From contig CAZQKI010000001.1 of the NCBI GenBank assembly GCA_964592855.1, positions 1 through 64,000 on the forward strand: a stretch of 64,000 bases of DNA, written 5' to 3'. Below, in pieces: positions 15,472-24,825 of the stretch (within the stretch, counting starts at the first letter, position 1; each line of letters opens with the position of its first letter). Position numbers and translations under genes: made by a program. Under the pieces are notes generated by a model, which worked only from the letters and a program-made list of their open reading frames with translations, ran no database searches and was not told where the DNA came from. Origin of the DNA: JAAYLN01 sp964592855 (lineage in GTDB: Bacteria; Verrucomicrobiota; Kiritimatiellia; RFP12; JAAYLN01).

Positions 15472-17886
15472 ATGAATACTTCGCAAAAATCAGTTTCGCC
15501 CGCCTTGTGTGCGATCAAGGTGCGCTATCCGATCAAGCCCGGCACGCCGGTGGTTACGGGGTGCCCGCTTCCTGCTGATCAGGTTCCCGATGGTCTGCAG
15601 GCCGCGGTAATCCGCTTTGACGGCGACGTGACGACGACCGCCCAAGTGAAGATGCTGACCCCGGCCACAGCCGGCGGCGTCCGCTGGGTCGAGCTTTCCT
15701 TCCTGGCGCCCAGAGACGGGCTGGCGACGGTCAACCTGCTGCCGGCGGGCGTGGCGGCCGGCTCCATCCCGCTGGCCTCCGCCGACAGCCTGCTGCTGGA
15801 CAATGGCCAGATCCGTGTCGATTTGAATCTGGATCCCGCCTCGCCGCCGATCCGCGTCGCCTGGAAGGGCGGTTCCGGCACGCTCGCGCCCGAACTGACA
15901 GTGAACGGATGCCGTCTCAGGGAGGCGCCCGGCGTGCAGCGCCGGATCCGCATGACGCGCAACGGTCCCCTCCGCTGCCGGGTGGAACTGGAGGGGCAAT
16001 GCGTGGACGGCGCCGGATCGCCCTCGTTGTGCTATCGTTTGTCAGTTGAACTGTGGCAGGGACTCTCCGCGTTGCGGGTCGATTTCATGCCCGCGCATGA
16101 AATCACCGGCGTCCCGGAGGTCGAGGTGTCGCAAGCCATGCTGGCGGGTGACTGGTCGCTGGGCGCGGGAATGACGGAGCGGATTTTCCTCCAGCCCTCC
16201 CACGGCGGGGAAGGGCAGCCGCGCATTGTTTGCAACCCCGATCCCGTGACGATCCTCTCCGACGATACGATCTACGCGGCGCACGTGCGCGATTTCGCCA
16301 TGCTGCGGGATGAGGCCGACTATCCCTTCTACTGCCTCCCCGGCGCCATCAACGTCCACCCCTGGCTCCAGCTGCGCGGCGCCGATGGTGCGGTCTGCGT
16401 GACCCTGAAGGATTTTCTCCAGAGCCGCCCGAACGCCTTCGACTCCATCGGCAACCGGCTGGACTATCAGATGATTCCCGAAGGAAGCACGCTCACCTGG
16501 CCGCAGGGACGTCGTCGCGAACAGAACCTCCTCATCGCGTTTGCCGCGGCAGACGAGGCCCGCGCGCCTGCGGCGCTGGCCGCGCAGGCGGAGACGGCCT
16601 ATGCCCTGGGGCGCGCGGCACCCACGCCGGAGACGCTCACGGCGCTCCGCTGCTTCGAACTGGACCGGGTGCTGCCATACGGGACGGGCGGTGAGAACGT
16701 CCGGATGAACCGCCTGCTCGATCGGTTCTGTCATCTGGTGATGCCGGCCGGAAAATGGGATCTGGGCGACACGCCGAACTGGCACTACACGCTGGGCTAT
16801 GCCGGCGCCCAGCCGGATTACCTGGCGTCGCCGGAAAACGGCGGCGTCCCGCCCAAGCGCTTCTGCGCGACGGGCGGTCTGCTGTTTCCGCACGCGGTGG
16901 CCGGCCTGGTCGAGCCGACCTGGACCAACAACGAGTACGACATGATCCACGTGCTGGCCATCGAGGCGATGCGCACCGGCAAGACGGCCACGACACAGAA
17001 TGACGGCCCCGCGCTCTTCGATCTCTTGCGCTGGTCGGTCCGGCACAATATCGAAGTCGATTTCCTGACCTATTCCGACGATGCCCGCCACCATCGCGGC
17101 TCCCCCTTCCATGCGCGATTCCACAACAGCAAGGGGTGCATCACCAGCCACATCTGGACGCAGGGACTATTGGAGTATTACTGCCTGACCGGCGATGACG
17201 ATGCACGGGACACGGCCCTTGCGCTGGGCGAAAAAATCATCGCCATCAACCACACCGGCGTGACGGCAGACTGGCATTTCGACCGCGAAATCGGCTGGGC
17301 GTTGCTGGCGCTGGTCTGCCTGGTCGAAATGGGGTACGACCGGTTTTGCGGCGAGGCGGACGCGATCGCCGGATTTCTGCGCAATTACGACCGCGCGCAT
17401 TTTGACCAGCGGGTCAAGCTTTCCGGCGGTACCGAGGGGCGGACGCTGGCCCGGCAGATGATCGACTGCGGCTTCGGCTATGTCTCGATGGTGGAGGCGC
17501 TGGACAAGCATCAGCGCGTGGGCGGCGACCCGCAATACGCCCGCTGGCTGGAGGAACTGCTGCTGGAACTGAAGGCAGAAAGCTGGAACAAGGTCGATGA
17601 CGGCGAAGTGCCGACAGTCCACAACATGATCGGGCAGATCATGGCCATCGGCTACGAGCGGCTCAATGATCCCGATTTCCTCGCCGTGGGCGAAGTGTCG
17701 CTGGAGCACTACCTGGACCCGGCCTTTCCGGAGAAGCATCCGCTGGGTGGCGAAAACGGCGAGGGAAAACCGAGTGCCATGTCCCACCGGGCGCTTTGCC
17801 GTTTTTGCGGGGCGATGGCCCGCGCCGGCCGGTTGCAGCGTTTCGAGTATCCGGCGATCCTTGCGCGGCGCGGGGCCGCGCACTAG
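15472..17886 (+). CDS. Putative exo-rhamnogalacturonan lyase family protein (YetA/PcRGLX-like)
   Basis: An 804-residue protein with no signal peptide, so probably cytosolic. The N-terminus has the beta-sandwich pattern of the PcRGLX/YetA family: PGTPVVTGCPLPADQ, then AQVKMLTPATAGGVRWVELSFLA. A long central stretch rich in aromatic residues follows (WHYTLGYAGAQPDY, WTNNEYDMIHVLAIEA), leading into an alpha/alpha-barrel-like C-terminal half. Family members remove unsaturated disaccharides from rhamnogalacturonan I. The neighbourhood (GH42-like, GH51, DUF4838) supports pectin-side-chain use. Its TAG stop is shared, on the other strand, with the stop of the convergent GH42-like gene. No clear ribosome-binding site precedes the ATG. 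The specificity is inferred. Confidence 0.68.
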   Translation: MNTSQKSVSPALCAIKVRYPIKPGTPVVTGCPLPADQVPDGLQAAVIRFDGDVTTTAQVKMLTPATAGGVRWVELSFLAPRDGLATVNLLPAGVAAGSIPLASADSLLLDNGQIRVDLNLDPASPPIRVAWKGGSGTLAPELTVNGCRLREAPGVQRRIRMTRNGPLRCRVELEGQCVDGAGSPSLCYRLSVELWQGLSALRVDFMPAHEITGVPEVEVSQAMLAGDWSLGAGMTERIFLQPSHGGEGQPRIVCNPDPVTILSDDTIYAAHVRDFAMLRDEADYPFYCLPGAINVHPWLQLRGADGAVCVTLKDFLQSRPNAFDSIGNRLDYQMIPEGSTLTWPQGRRREQNLLIAFAAADEARAPAALAAQAETAYALGRAAPTPETLTALRCFELDRVLPYGTGGENVRMNRLLDRFCHLVMPAGKWDLGDTPNWHYTLGYAGAQPDYLASPENGGVPPKRFCATGGLLFPHAVAGLVEPTWTNNEYDMIHVLAIEAMRTGKTATTQNDGPALFDLLRWSVRHNIEVDFLTYSDDARHHRGSPFHARFHNSKGCITSHIWTQGLLEYYCLTGDDDARDTALALGEKIIAINHTGVTADWHFDREIGWALLALVCLVEMGYDRFCGEADAIAGFLRNYDRAHFDQRVKLSGGTEGRTLARQMIDCGFGYVSMVEALDKHQRVGGDPQYARWLEELLLELKAESWNKVDDGEVPTVHNMIGQIMAIGYERLNDPDFLAVGEVSLEHYLDPAFPEKHPLGGENGEGKPSAMSHRALCRFCGAMARAGRLQRFEYPAILARRGAAH

Positions 17887-20800
17887 CGGAGCTTGAGGAT
17901 CAGGGCGTCGGCCAGCGTCAGATCGAAGGTGAAGAGCGTCGCGCCCTCCACCGGCTTGATGTCGACTTTTCCGCCGGAAGCCAGCCTGGCCTCGCGCACG
18001 GCCGGGGCACCGCGCCAGTGCAGCGTGATCGTGTGCCGCGCGTTGTCGCGCCAACTGGCCAGCGGAACGACCACCCCGTGCTTGCTTTGAATCAGGTTGA
18101 AGTCGACGAGTCCGTCCGAGCAGGTCAATGCGCGGGCCTTGCTGGCGGGCGCAGCAATCAGTTCCGCCACGGTCGCATTAAAGTTCGTCGGGAGAAAATG
18201 CGTGAAGGCGCTGTCATCGGCACCCCGGTCGACCGGCCGTTTTGGAAGGGCCTGGGCCATGTAGCTGAGTCCCGGCAGGAATCCCAGGACGGACACCTCG
18301 CCGGCGCCCTCCGCACGGTGCGTCATGGCCGGCGAGTGATCGGAGAAGGTCGCGAGGATTTCGCCGGCCGATTTGTCCAGTGTCGATGTCGCGCCGAAAA
18401 CAGGGACATCCTTGTCTCTGATGTGCACAGTGTCGACCGCGTTTGCGAAGGGAAGATCCTGTTTCAAGTAATGCAGATCGCCTGCACCATCGGTCCGTCT
18501 GTCGACACTGGCTCCGAGCAGTTGCTTCATGATCGTGTTGGGCTGATCGAATTCGTCGCGGGCGCCGGCGCCGGCGGTGACCAGCAGCTTGCCGCCCTGC
18601 CGGACCCAGGCCGCCAGGGCGGATGAGGCGGCGCGGCTGATGTGGCGGTCGGCAAGATAGAGGGTGGCGTAGGTCTTCAACGTGCCATCCAGGGCATCGG
18701 CTTCAACGACAACATCCAGCGGGCCGCCATGGCGCAGAGCCAGGTAGAGCGCTCGCTTCGCCGCGGCGTAGGGTGGGGCGTTGTCGCGCCAGATGTCCGA
18801 AACCTCGCTGAACCAGAGCCCCACGCTGGAGGCGGCGACGGTTCCGTCAACGATGAAGTCCTCGAACGTGGCCAGTTCTCCGAGCGCCCGCCGTACCGTG
18901 ACGTAGGTCTCGGTCAGGCTGACGTGATTCTCGGTATAGGCATCCTGCACGGGACGGAATTCAAAGAGGTTCAGCATCTTCATGCCATGCGCCAGGCTGG
19001 TGTAGAATTGCCGACGCCACATGTTGGGCGTGGTGCCGGGCCAGTGGGGCATGACGTAGAAATGGATGGAAGCCTGCGGCTTGTGGCGGAGTCCGGCGCG
19101 GAACAGGTCGAGAGAAAGGGCGTTCAACTGCTGGCTGCCGATGGGAAGCTGCCAGGCATAGTCCTCGCTCCAGGGCATCGTCATGCCGCCCTCGCGGAAC
19201 AGCGTGACCCACGTGTGAACCGGTCCGATGTAGGCGTGTTCGCTGCCGCCGTGGTGCGGCGAGAAGTTGGCCCCGATTCCGGCATTCGGCAGTTCGCGGC
19301 GGATCAGATCCGTCCGTTCGCGGAGCGCGGCGATGCCATGGGCGTTGGCATAGCGCCGGGACCAGTAGTAGCGCTTGGAATCGTTCGTCCGGCAATCGGT
19401 CCCGATGTCATACGCCAGTTGATCCATCGACGTCGGATGCGACGACAGATCCGTTGCAGGGATGTTCTGTGTCAGCAACCAGTTTCGGAAGGCCGCGTCG
19501 CTGTTCTTCGGCGGCATCGGCAGCCCGATCTCGTCGCCGAGGCTGACAACCATCACGCTGTTGCGGTGGGTGGCTTCGAGGCTGCGCAGATGTTCCGTCA
19601 GCTTCTCGGTCTTCACGCTGCGGAGGTCGAGATAGAAGGGTTGGTTGACGCCATGCGTCAACTTGAGGCCGAAGAGGGCGTTGAATGCTGCGATGGAGGC
19701 CCTGCGGTGTGCGGCCTCCTGCTCGCCTAGGAACGCGCGAGGGCCGGGTTCTTCGAACGTGTAGGCGAAGATGGGAAAGCGCTTGGGCGGCGACACGGAA
19801 GGCGTGGCCTGCCTGACGGCTTCCAGCAGATCGTCCAGCACGTCGGCGCGGTGGATTAACCGTCGGCGGTAGCGGGTGTCGCCGAAGTAGGCGAGTTCCA
19901 GAACCGCGTCCTGCTGCTCGAAACTGGCGATGATGTCCCGGCTGCCGGCCGCCGCGCCAGGCAAGGCGAATTCGACGCGGCAGGCAACCTTTGCATCCTT
20001 CGATTCGGGCTGGGCATTCAACGTCCATTGCCCGGCGTTGAGCGTGTCGAGCAGGCTGCCGACTTCGATCCAATCGCCTTGTGCGCCGGGAGCGACGAGC
20101 GGGGTCATGTTGTTTCTCGCCCATTTCCGCATGTGGACCCAGTAGGGGCTGTGCTCGACGCCCGTGCCGTAAGCGAGTCGGACCGGTGCGCTGTCTTTGC
20201 CGTTGCAGATGCGCATGAACAAATCGCCCTGCTGGGTGAGCAACCCATCCAGCGGCAGATAGCGTTCTTTGGCAATCCGGTGCGCAATGTCCGCTTCGTC
20301 GCGCGTCAGGATGAGCAGATCGACGTTGCGGCAGGCCGCGGGTTCCGGCTGGGGGCCGGCGATCAGTCGGATGACCGCCGGGCCGGCGCGGAGGGTGGCC
20401 CGGGCATCGTGCCCCTCCCAGACGACGTTTTCAGCAGCGCCCCACGACCAGGCCACCTGATTGGTTATCCCTTTTCCGAAGGCCCAGATCTTTTCATTGG
20501 CGACGCCACCGTACATCCGGTCAAAGGCAGTCTTGCCCGTTTGCTCGATGGTCACGCGGAAGCGGGTTTCGAAACGGTAGGGAGATTCGTAGCGTGCCAG
20601 AAGCAGGTAATCGCCCGCTTCAGGAACGACCACATCGATGCGGCTTTCCGACACGTCGCACTGGGGCGGTGCCCCCAGATAGGCCTGACGGCTCATGAAC
20701 GTGTTGGCGAATGTTGCGGCATAGTAGTTGCGTCCCCACGGAAGCGCCTGCCAGGCCCCGCCGACCGTGCATTCCTCCGCCTCGACGTACAGGTTGGTGT

Positions 20801-20960
20801 CCGCTGCCGCGACGACGGCCCCCATCTGTTTTCGGTACGCCGACGCCTGAAGATGGGGCGCATCAGAATCGCCCTTTGCCTCCATCGCGACGGGGCAACA
20901 GGACAACCCGGCCATCAAGACGGCGAGGGTCTTCGATACGTACAAATCTCGTCTTTTCAT
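17883..20960 (-). CDS. Secreted GH42-like glycoside hydrolase with N-terminal carbohydrate-binding-like domain
   Basis: A 1025-residue protein beginning MKRRDLYVSKTLAVLMAGLS, a signal peptide ending near AMEA. Residues of about 50-220 look like a carbohydrate-binding beta-sandwich (YVEAEECTVGG, ESRIDVVVPEAGDYLLLAR). The middle is a TIM-barrel-like region with candidate catalytic glutamates in VSLGDEIGL and MPWSEDYAW. A flavodoxin-like trimerisation segment typical of GH42 follows (TYATLYLADRHIS, WVRQGGKLLVTAGAG), then a C-terminal beta domain. It probably cleaves a galactoside or related sugar outside the cytoplasm. The ATG at 20960 was preferred because the signal peptide starts there. The exact family is uncertain. 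Confidence 0.72.
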   Translation of the reverse strand: MKRRDLYVSKTLAVLMAGLSCCPVAMEAKGDSDAPHLQASAYRKQMGAVVAAADTNLYVEAEECTVGGAWQALPWGRNYYAATFANTFMSRQAYLGAPPQCDVSESRIDVVVPEAGDYLLLARYESPYRFETRFRVTIEQTGKTAFDRMYGGVANEKIWAFGKGITNQVAWSWGAAENVVWEGHDARATLRAGPAVIRLIAGPQPEPAACRNVDLLILTRDEADIAHRIAKERYLPLDGLLTQQGDLFMRICNGKDSAPVRLAYGTGVEHSPYWVHMRKWARNNMTPLVAPGAQGDWIEVGSLLDTLNAGQWTLNAQPESKDAKVACRVEFALPGAAAGSRDIIASFEQQDAVLELAYFGDTRYRRRLIHRADVLDDLLEAVRQATPSVSPPKRFPIFAYTFEEPGPRAFLGEQEAAHRRASIAAFNALFGLKLTHGVNQPFYLDLRSVKTEKLTEHLRSLEATHRNSVMVVSLGDEIGLPMPPKNSDAAFRNWLLTQNIPATDLSSHPTSMDQLAYDIGTDCRTNDSKRYYWSRRYANAHGIAALRERTDLIRRELPNAGIGANFSPHHGGSEHAYIGPVHTWVTLFREGGMTMPWSEDYAWQLPIGSQQLNALSLDLFRAGLRHKPQASIHFYVMPHWPGTTPNMWRRQFYTSLAHGMKMLNLFEFRPVQDAYTENHVSLTETYVTVRRALGELATFEDFIVDGTVAASSVGLWFSEVSDIWRDNAPPYAAAKRALYLALRHGGPLDVVVEADALDGTLKTYATLYLADRHISRAASSALAAWVRQGGKLLVTAGAGARDEFDQPNTIMKQLLGASVDRRTDGAGDLHYLKQDLPFANAVDTVHIRDKDVPVFGATSTLDKSAGEILATFSDHSPAMTHRAEGAGEVSVLGFLPGLSYMAQALPKRPVDRGADDSAFTHFLPTNFNATVAELIAAPASKARALTCSDGLVDFNLIQSKHGVVVPLASWRDNARHTITLHWRGAPAVREARLASGGKVDIKPVEGATLFTFDLTLADALILKLR

Positions 20961-21065
20961 GGTGGTGGTCTCCTTCGTCGCCTTGTAGTCTTTACAAGGA
21001 GCATCTGAAACATCCTGAAAATCCTGCAATCCTGGCTAAAACAATTCCGAGACGCGTAGCAAGTG

Positions 21066-21212
21066 TCATTCCCCCGGTTTCCAGGCCGGATCCTTCGGGC
21101 TCCAGAACATGACGGGGGCGACGATGCCGCCGGTGCCCAGTTCGTTGAGCGCGCGGTTGACAACGCGTGCAACCACCCAGTTGTCTTCGCCGAACTTGAC
21201 CGCAATGGCTGA
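21066..21212 (-). pseudogene. C-terminal relic of a DUF4838-protein paralogue
   Basis: Read on the minus strand, this stretch encodes AVKFGEDNWVVARVVNRAL, then NELGTGGIVAPVMFWSPKD and a stop at 21066-21068. It aligns with the C-terminus of the intact gene next door (AVKAGADNQVTLVGTRTFL, then NEQGTGGLLGPVMLYCEK). There is no start codon, ribosome-binding site or upstream domain. It is therefore the tail of a second, otherwise deleted copy lying 38 bases beyond the 3' end of the surviving gene. A tandem duplication followed by deletion is the simplest history. Confidence 0.72.
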
Positions 21213-21249
21213 TGGACAAGATGCGCTCCCGCCAAACTCCGTGTTCCGC

Positions 21250-23607
21250 CTATTTTTCGCAATAGAGCATGACCGGCCCCAGCAGGCCGCCGGTCCCCTG
21301 CTCGTTCAAAAAGGTTCTCGTGCCGACGAGGGTCACCTGGTTGTCGGCGCCCGCTTTCACCGCCGCCGTGATGTCGAAGGAGAACGGCTGGCAGTAGCCT
21401 TCCGGCTCGACGACCGCCTCGCCCTTGGCGTTGATCGAGGGCACCGGAAGGCCGTTCACGAAGACCCGGCACTTCCCGTCGGTGGCGCTGACCCAGAGAA
21501 ACACCTTCTTGCCCGCGGGCACGGCGGGAACGGCCACACGCTGCCGGTACCAGACCGGGCCGTAATGCCGATCCAATCCCATCGAGAACCACGTGTCGCG
21601 GGCCGGATCCGTGGCCGGCCAGGCGCGGTCGTCGAAGTCCGCTTTCTCCCAGCCCAGGCTGGCACCCTTCTTCTCCTTGTCTGCCTGCCACCGCCACGAC
21701 TTCAGCGGCGGGCCCATTACGGTGAAATCGCGGGCAATCCTGGCTCCGTCCACATACGTGTTATAGACAAAGCACTTGAAGTAATGGCCGGCGATCGTGA
21801 TCGATTTGCCGTCGGCGGTTTTCGGCACCCAGTTGACCCCGAAGAAGGCCGACTGCGGGGCATATTCGGCGCCCAGGGCCGACTGCTTGTCGAGCCAGGC
21901 GATGGCGTCCTGCTCGAGGTGCTGAAGCCGGCCGGCCGCAAGATCCTCCCGGAGTTTCATGAACAGCGCGAACTGCCGCAGCGATTCGTCGGCTATCTTG
22001 ACACGCTGGCGCTCGACCGGTGTCCGGCAGGCGACCGTCGCCTCGTCGATGGCCGCGCGCGCCGCCTGCAACACGGCGGGGGTGAACCGTTGCGGATACC
22101 CGAAGCAACACCCCGCATGTTCCTTGACGCGGGTCCAGGCGTCATCGATCCCCTGCCAATACTGACGCATCGGCTTGGCCGCGGCGCCATAAAACCGTTC
22201 GAAAAACTCATCGAGCTCCGCCGCCGGCTCCCGCGAAGAATCCCAGGACAGCCGGATGCCGAGCGTCATGCCCGGCACGTTCGAGTCGAAACTCGGCATG
22301 GTTTCCGGCGACCACACGTTGACCCCGTTTGCATAGAGGAGCGGCAGTTCCGCGCTCATCTGGGCCATCATCGGATAGGGCACCGACACCTCGGCCAGAT
22401 TATACATGTAGTTGTAATAGGACAGGTTTTTAGCCGCCCGACCCCACCCCTCGAGGATCGGCCGGATCGCCTGCCGCGACGGGCAGTTGGTGTCGAGCAT
22501 GGTGTGGGCCCGGCAGTAGGTGATGGGCGCGATCACGGGCGCCAGGTTCGGGTGCAACTTTTCTCGCACGGGCGGACGCGTATATTGGACATACGCCAGA
22601 AAGGACAGGATCGTGTCCGGATATCGGGCGGAGACCTTCGCCGCGATTTCATTGGCGAAATTCATGTAGCGATCGGTGATCGACACGCAGTCCATCGAGG
22701 GGTCCCGGTCGCCCGCGTCGAGCGCCCGGCACTTGGCGCAGTCGCAAAAATCGCAGCCGTCATCCGGCCCGATCGTGATGCTTGGTGCGCTGTCTTTATC
22801 GAGTTTCGCGATCACCCCGGCGGCCACCGCGGCGCGCAAGCCCGGGTTCGCCCAGCAGAACCGGTTTGCCATCGGTTTGCCGTCCTTGGTTCCCACCCAG
22901 TCGGGATGCGCCTTGAGATCGGCGTTGCTGACGTAGTTTTCGCTGATCTCCAGCGCATGCCCGCCGTTGAACGCGTCCCCGCCCTGCCGGGTCCGCCGTT
23001 TGAACGCGTCGTCCGCATACCAGAGCAGGCGCCCTTCCGTGCTGGGCGCACCCGAGGTGTCGCTGATCGCCAGCGTGATGGTGTCCCGTTTCGGAATCAC
23101 CTCGCCCATGTCGCTGGGCATATACCAGCGGCACCCGAGCCGCTCAAGAAGCTCGTAAATCGCGTAGCTCGTGGATTCGTCTGTTTCCCCGCTCAGCCCG
23201 ACCCCCTTCTTCGCCACCGTCAGGCGCCAGCCCTGTTTCATGCGGGTCTTTTTAGCGGGCGCATCGAACGCCTCGACCGCCAGGGCGCCGATCAGGATCG
23301 GCACCCGCTTGTCACCGGCAACGGGCGCATTCGTGGCGATTTCGATCGTGGCGCCGGACATCTTTCCGAGGTAATGGGCCAGATCGGTCACCGAGTCCCT
23401 CAGTCGCTGGCGTTTGACCTCCAGGTCGCGGGCCGGATTCTTCATCCACTGAAAATCGGAAGGATTGGCCGCCATGACGCCGGCCGGCACGACAATGACC
23501 GCCAGGGCGCGGCCCTCTTTCACCAGCGTCACGTCCGCGCAGACCGCTCCGCCCGCCATGACCAGCCCCACAAAACACCCGATCCCCGTCTTACGCCGAT
23601 TGCTCAT
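21250..23607 (-). CDS. Secreted DUF4838 family protein with C-terminal jelly-roll domain
   Basis: A 785-residue protein with a signal peptide (MSNRRKTGIGCFVGLVMAGG, cleaved near VCA). An N-terminal alpha/beta segment (LAHYLGKMSGATIEI, STSYAIYELLERLGCRWYMP) resembles the GH20/GH67-type b-domain that precedes DUF4838. The DUF4838 TIM-barrel region follows (DDGCDFCDCAKC, SYYNYMYNLAEVSVPYP). The last 170 residues look like a GH2-type sugar-binding sandwich (PVWYRQRVAVPAVPAGKK). The family is common in polysaccharide loci of PVC bacteria and Bacteroidota, without a settled activity. The ATG at 23607 was chosen because the signal peptide and an AGGAAGGGG ribosome-binding site fit it; the upstream in-frame start has neither. 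Confidence 0.83.
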   Translation of the reverse strand: MSNRRKTGIGCFVGLVMAGGAVCADVTLVKEGRALAVIVVPAGVMAANPSDFQWMKNPARDLEVKRQRLRDSVTDLAHYLGKMSGATIEIATNAPVAGDKRVPILIGALAVEAFDAPAKKTRMKQGWRLTVAKKGVGLSGETDESTSYAIYELLERLGCRWYMPSDMGEVIPKRDTITLAISDTSGAPSTEGRLLWYADDAFKRRTRQGGDAFNGGHALEISENYVSNADLKAHPDWVGTKDGKPMANRFCWANPGLRAAVAAGVIAKLDKDSAPSITIGPDDGCDFCDCAKCRALDAGDRDPSMDCVSITDRYMNFANEIAAKVSARYPDTILSFLAYVQYTRPPVREKLHPNLAPVIAPITYCRAHTMLDTNCPSRQAIRPILEGWGRAAKNLSYYNYMYNLAEVSVPYPMMAQMSAELPLLYANGVNVWSPETMPSFDSNVPGMTLGIRLSWDSSREPAAELDEFFERFYGAAAKPMRQYWQGIDDAWTRVKEHAGCCFGYPQRFTPAVLQAARAAIDEATVACRTPVERQRVKIADESLRQFALFMKLREDLAAGRLQHLEQDAIAWLDKQSALGAEYAPQSAFFGVNWVPKTADGKSITIAGHYFKCFVYNTYVDGARIARDFTVMGPPLKSWRWQADKEKKGASLGWEKADFDDRAWPATDPARDTWFSMGLDRHYGPVWYRQRVAVPAVPAGKKVFLWVSATDGKCRVFVNGLPVPSINAKGEAVVEPEGYCQPFSFDITAAVKAGADNQVTLVGTRTFLNEQGTGGLLGPVMLYCEK

Positions 23608-23688
23608 GAAAATGCCCCTTCCTGAAATTACCTGTGTTGTTGATGGATTGCTCAATGAAGCTCACGCTTGCATATCGACGCGACGGCG

Positions 23689-24771
23689 TCAAGCGCAAGT
23701 TCCGGGAATTCGCTTGCCGGACGAAGCGACTAGGCCGCCGTACCGGTAGGCTTCATCGAACAACGCGTCCAGACTGGCCAGAGGCGTGTCCCCCGTGATC
23801 ATATTTCCAGCCGTAAAGATCAGGCGCCCCTCCGGTCGGTAATAAGTGTCCATGAGATGTCGCACCTCTTTCCTCACATCCTCGGGAGACCCGAAAGGAA
23901 TGGTTTTCTGCACGTCGAAACCGGCCCAAAACGTGATCTTCCCGCCATATCGCCGGGCAACGTCCACCTCGTTCATGGCATACTTCTGGATCGGATGCAA
24001 GACGTCCAGCCCCAGATCGATCAGCTTCGGCAGCAGCGGCTCGATATTCCCGCAAGTGTGCATCCAGTAGTGCATGCCGAGTTCATGAATGCGCTTGAAA
24101 ATCTCGCTATAATACGGCGCGAAAAAGGCGTCGAAGATTTCCGGCGAGAAAAACGGGGCTGTCTGCATTCCCAGGTCGTCCGTGGCATATACGGCATCGG
24201 CATGGACTTCGAATTTCGCCCGTTCAATGACGCGAAGGTAAAAAACGGTCAGGGCGCGATACAAGTGGTGGACGTCGTCCGGATTCGTATAAAAATCCAT
24301 CAGCGCATTTTCCATCCCCCGTAACTGCCAATGGCGTTCAAAGAGGGTAAACCACCAATGCGCCACCCGGTATCGGCCATCGGGCGCAGGAGGATTGGGG
24401 AAAAGGCCCGGATAATTGGGGTCGGGAAAATCCGCCAAAACGGCGTCCAGCATCGCCCAATCGCTCAACGGGACCTGGGCGTCCAGCGCGGCCGACATCT
24501 CCTGCCGGGGCATCGTGGAGGGCATCCAGCAATAGGACGGATCGTCCGCCGGCGCATCATACAGCGTGACATTCCTCCAGGGAATCAATTGCGCATCGCA
24601 GGGATAGGCGTCGAGAATGGCCCTCACCTGCGCCTGGGTCTCGGCGCCATTAAACATCTCGGGGTAGGTCAGAAAATGCAGCACCACCGGCACGCGTTTC
24701 GCGGCCCCGCGACCCTCCACCACCCTGATCATCTCTTCGCGCGTTATTGGTGCAATCGTTTGATGTGCCAT
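23689..24771 (-). CDS. UROD-family methyltransferase-like protein with HxCGN zinc motif
   Basis: A protein of about 360 residues with the UROD opening (ITREEMIRVVEGRGAAKRVPV) and the motif MHTCGNIEPLLPKL in the second half. HxCG-type residues bind zinc in MtaA/MtbA corrinoid:coenzyme-M methyltransferases and relatives, so this copy looks the most methyltransferase-like of the three in the window. The ATG at 24771 is preceded by GGGGGACGT and matches the family start; upstream codons do not. It lies between a DUF4838 gene and a GH51 gene on the same strand, which suggests a role with methylated sugars. The methyl donor and acceptor are not known. Confidence 0.82.
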   Translation of the reverse strand: MAHQTIAPITREEMIRVVEGRGAAKRVPVVLHFLTYPEMFNGAETQAQVRAILDAYPCDAQLIPWRNVTLYDAPADDPSYCWMPSTMPRQEMSAALDAQVPLSDWAMLDAVLADFPDPNYPGLFPNPPAPDGRYRVAHWWFTLFERHWQLRGMENALMDFYTNPDDVHHLYRALTVFYLRVIERAKFEVHADAVYATDDLGMQTAPFFSPEIFDAFFAPYYSEIFKRIHELGMHYWMHTCGNIEPLLPKLIDLGLDVLHPIQKYAMNEVDVARRYGGKITFWAGFDVQKTIPFGSPEDVRKEVRHLMDTYYRPEGRLIFTAGNMITGDTPLASLDALFDEAYRYGGLVASSGKRIPGTCA

Positions 24772-24825
24772 ACGTCCCCCCATCCGAAGGGCCGGCCCCG
24801 GGCCAGCCGGCGAATGATTCCCCAA

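Noticed and set aside
21109..23625. 838-codon open frame antisense to the DUF4838 gene
   Set aside because: It is a G+C-driven shadow; the composition is low-complexity basic and it lies opposite a well-supported secreted protein.
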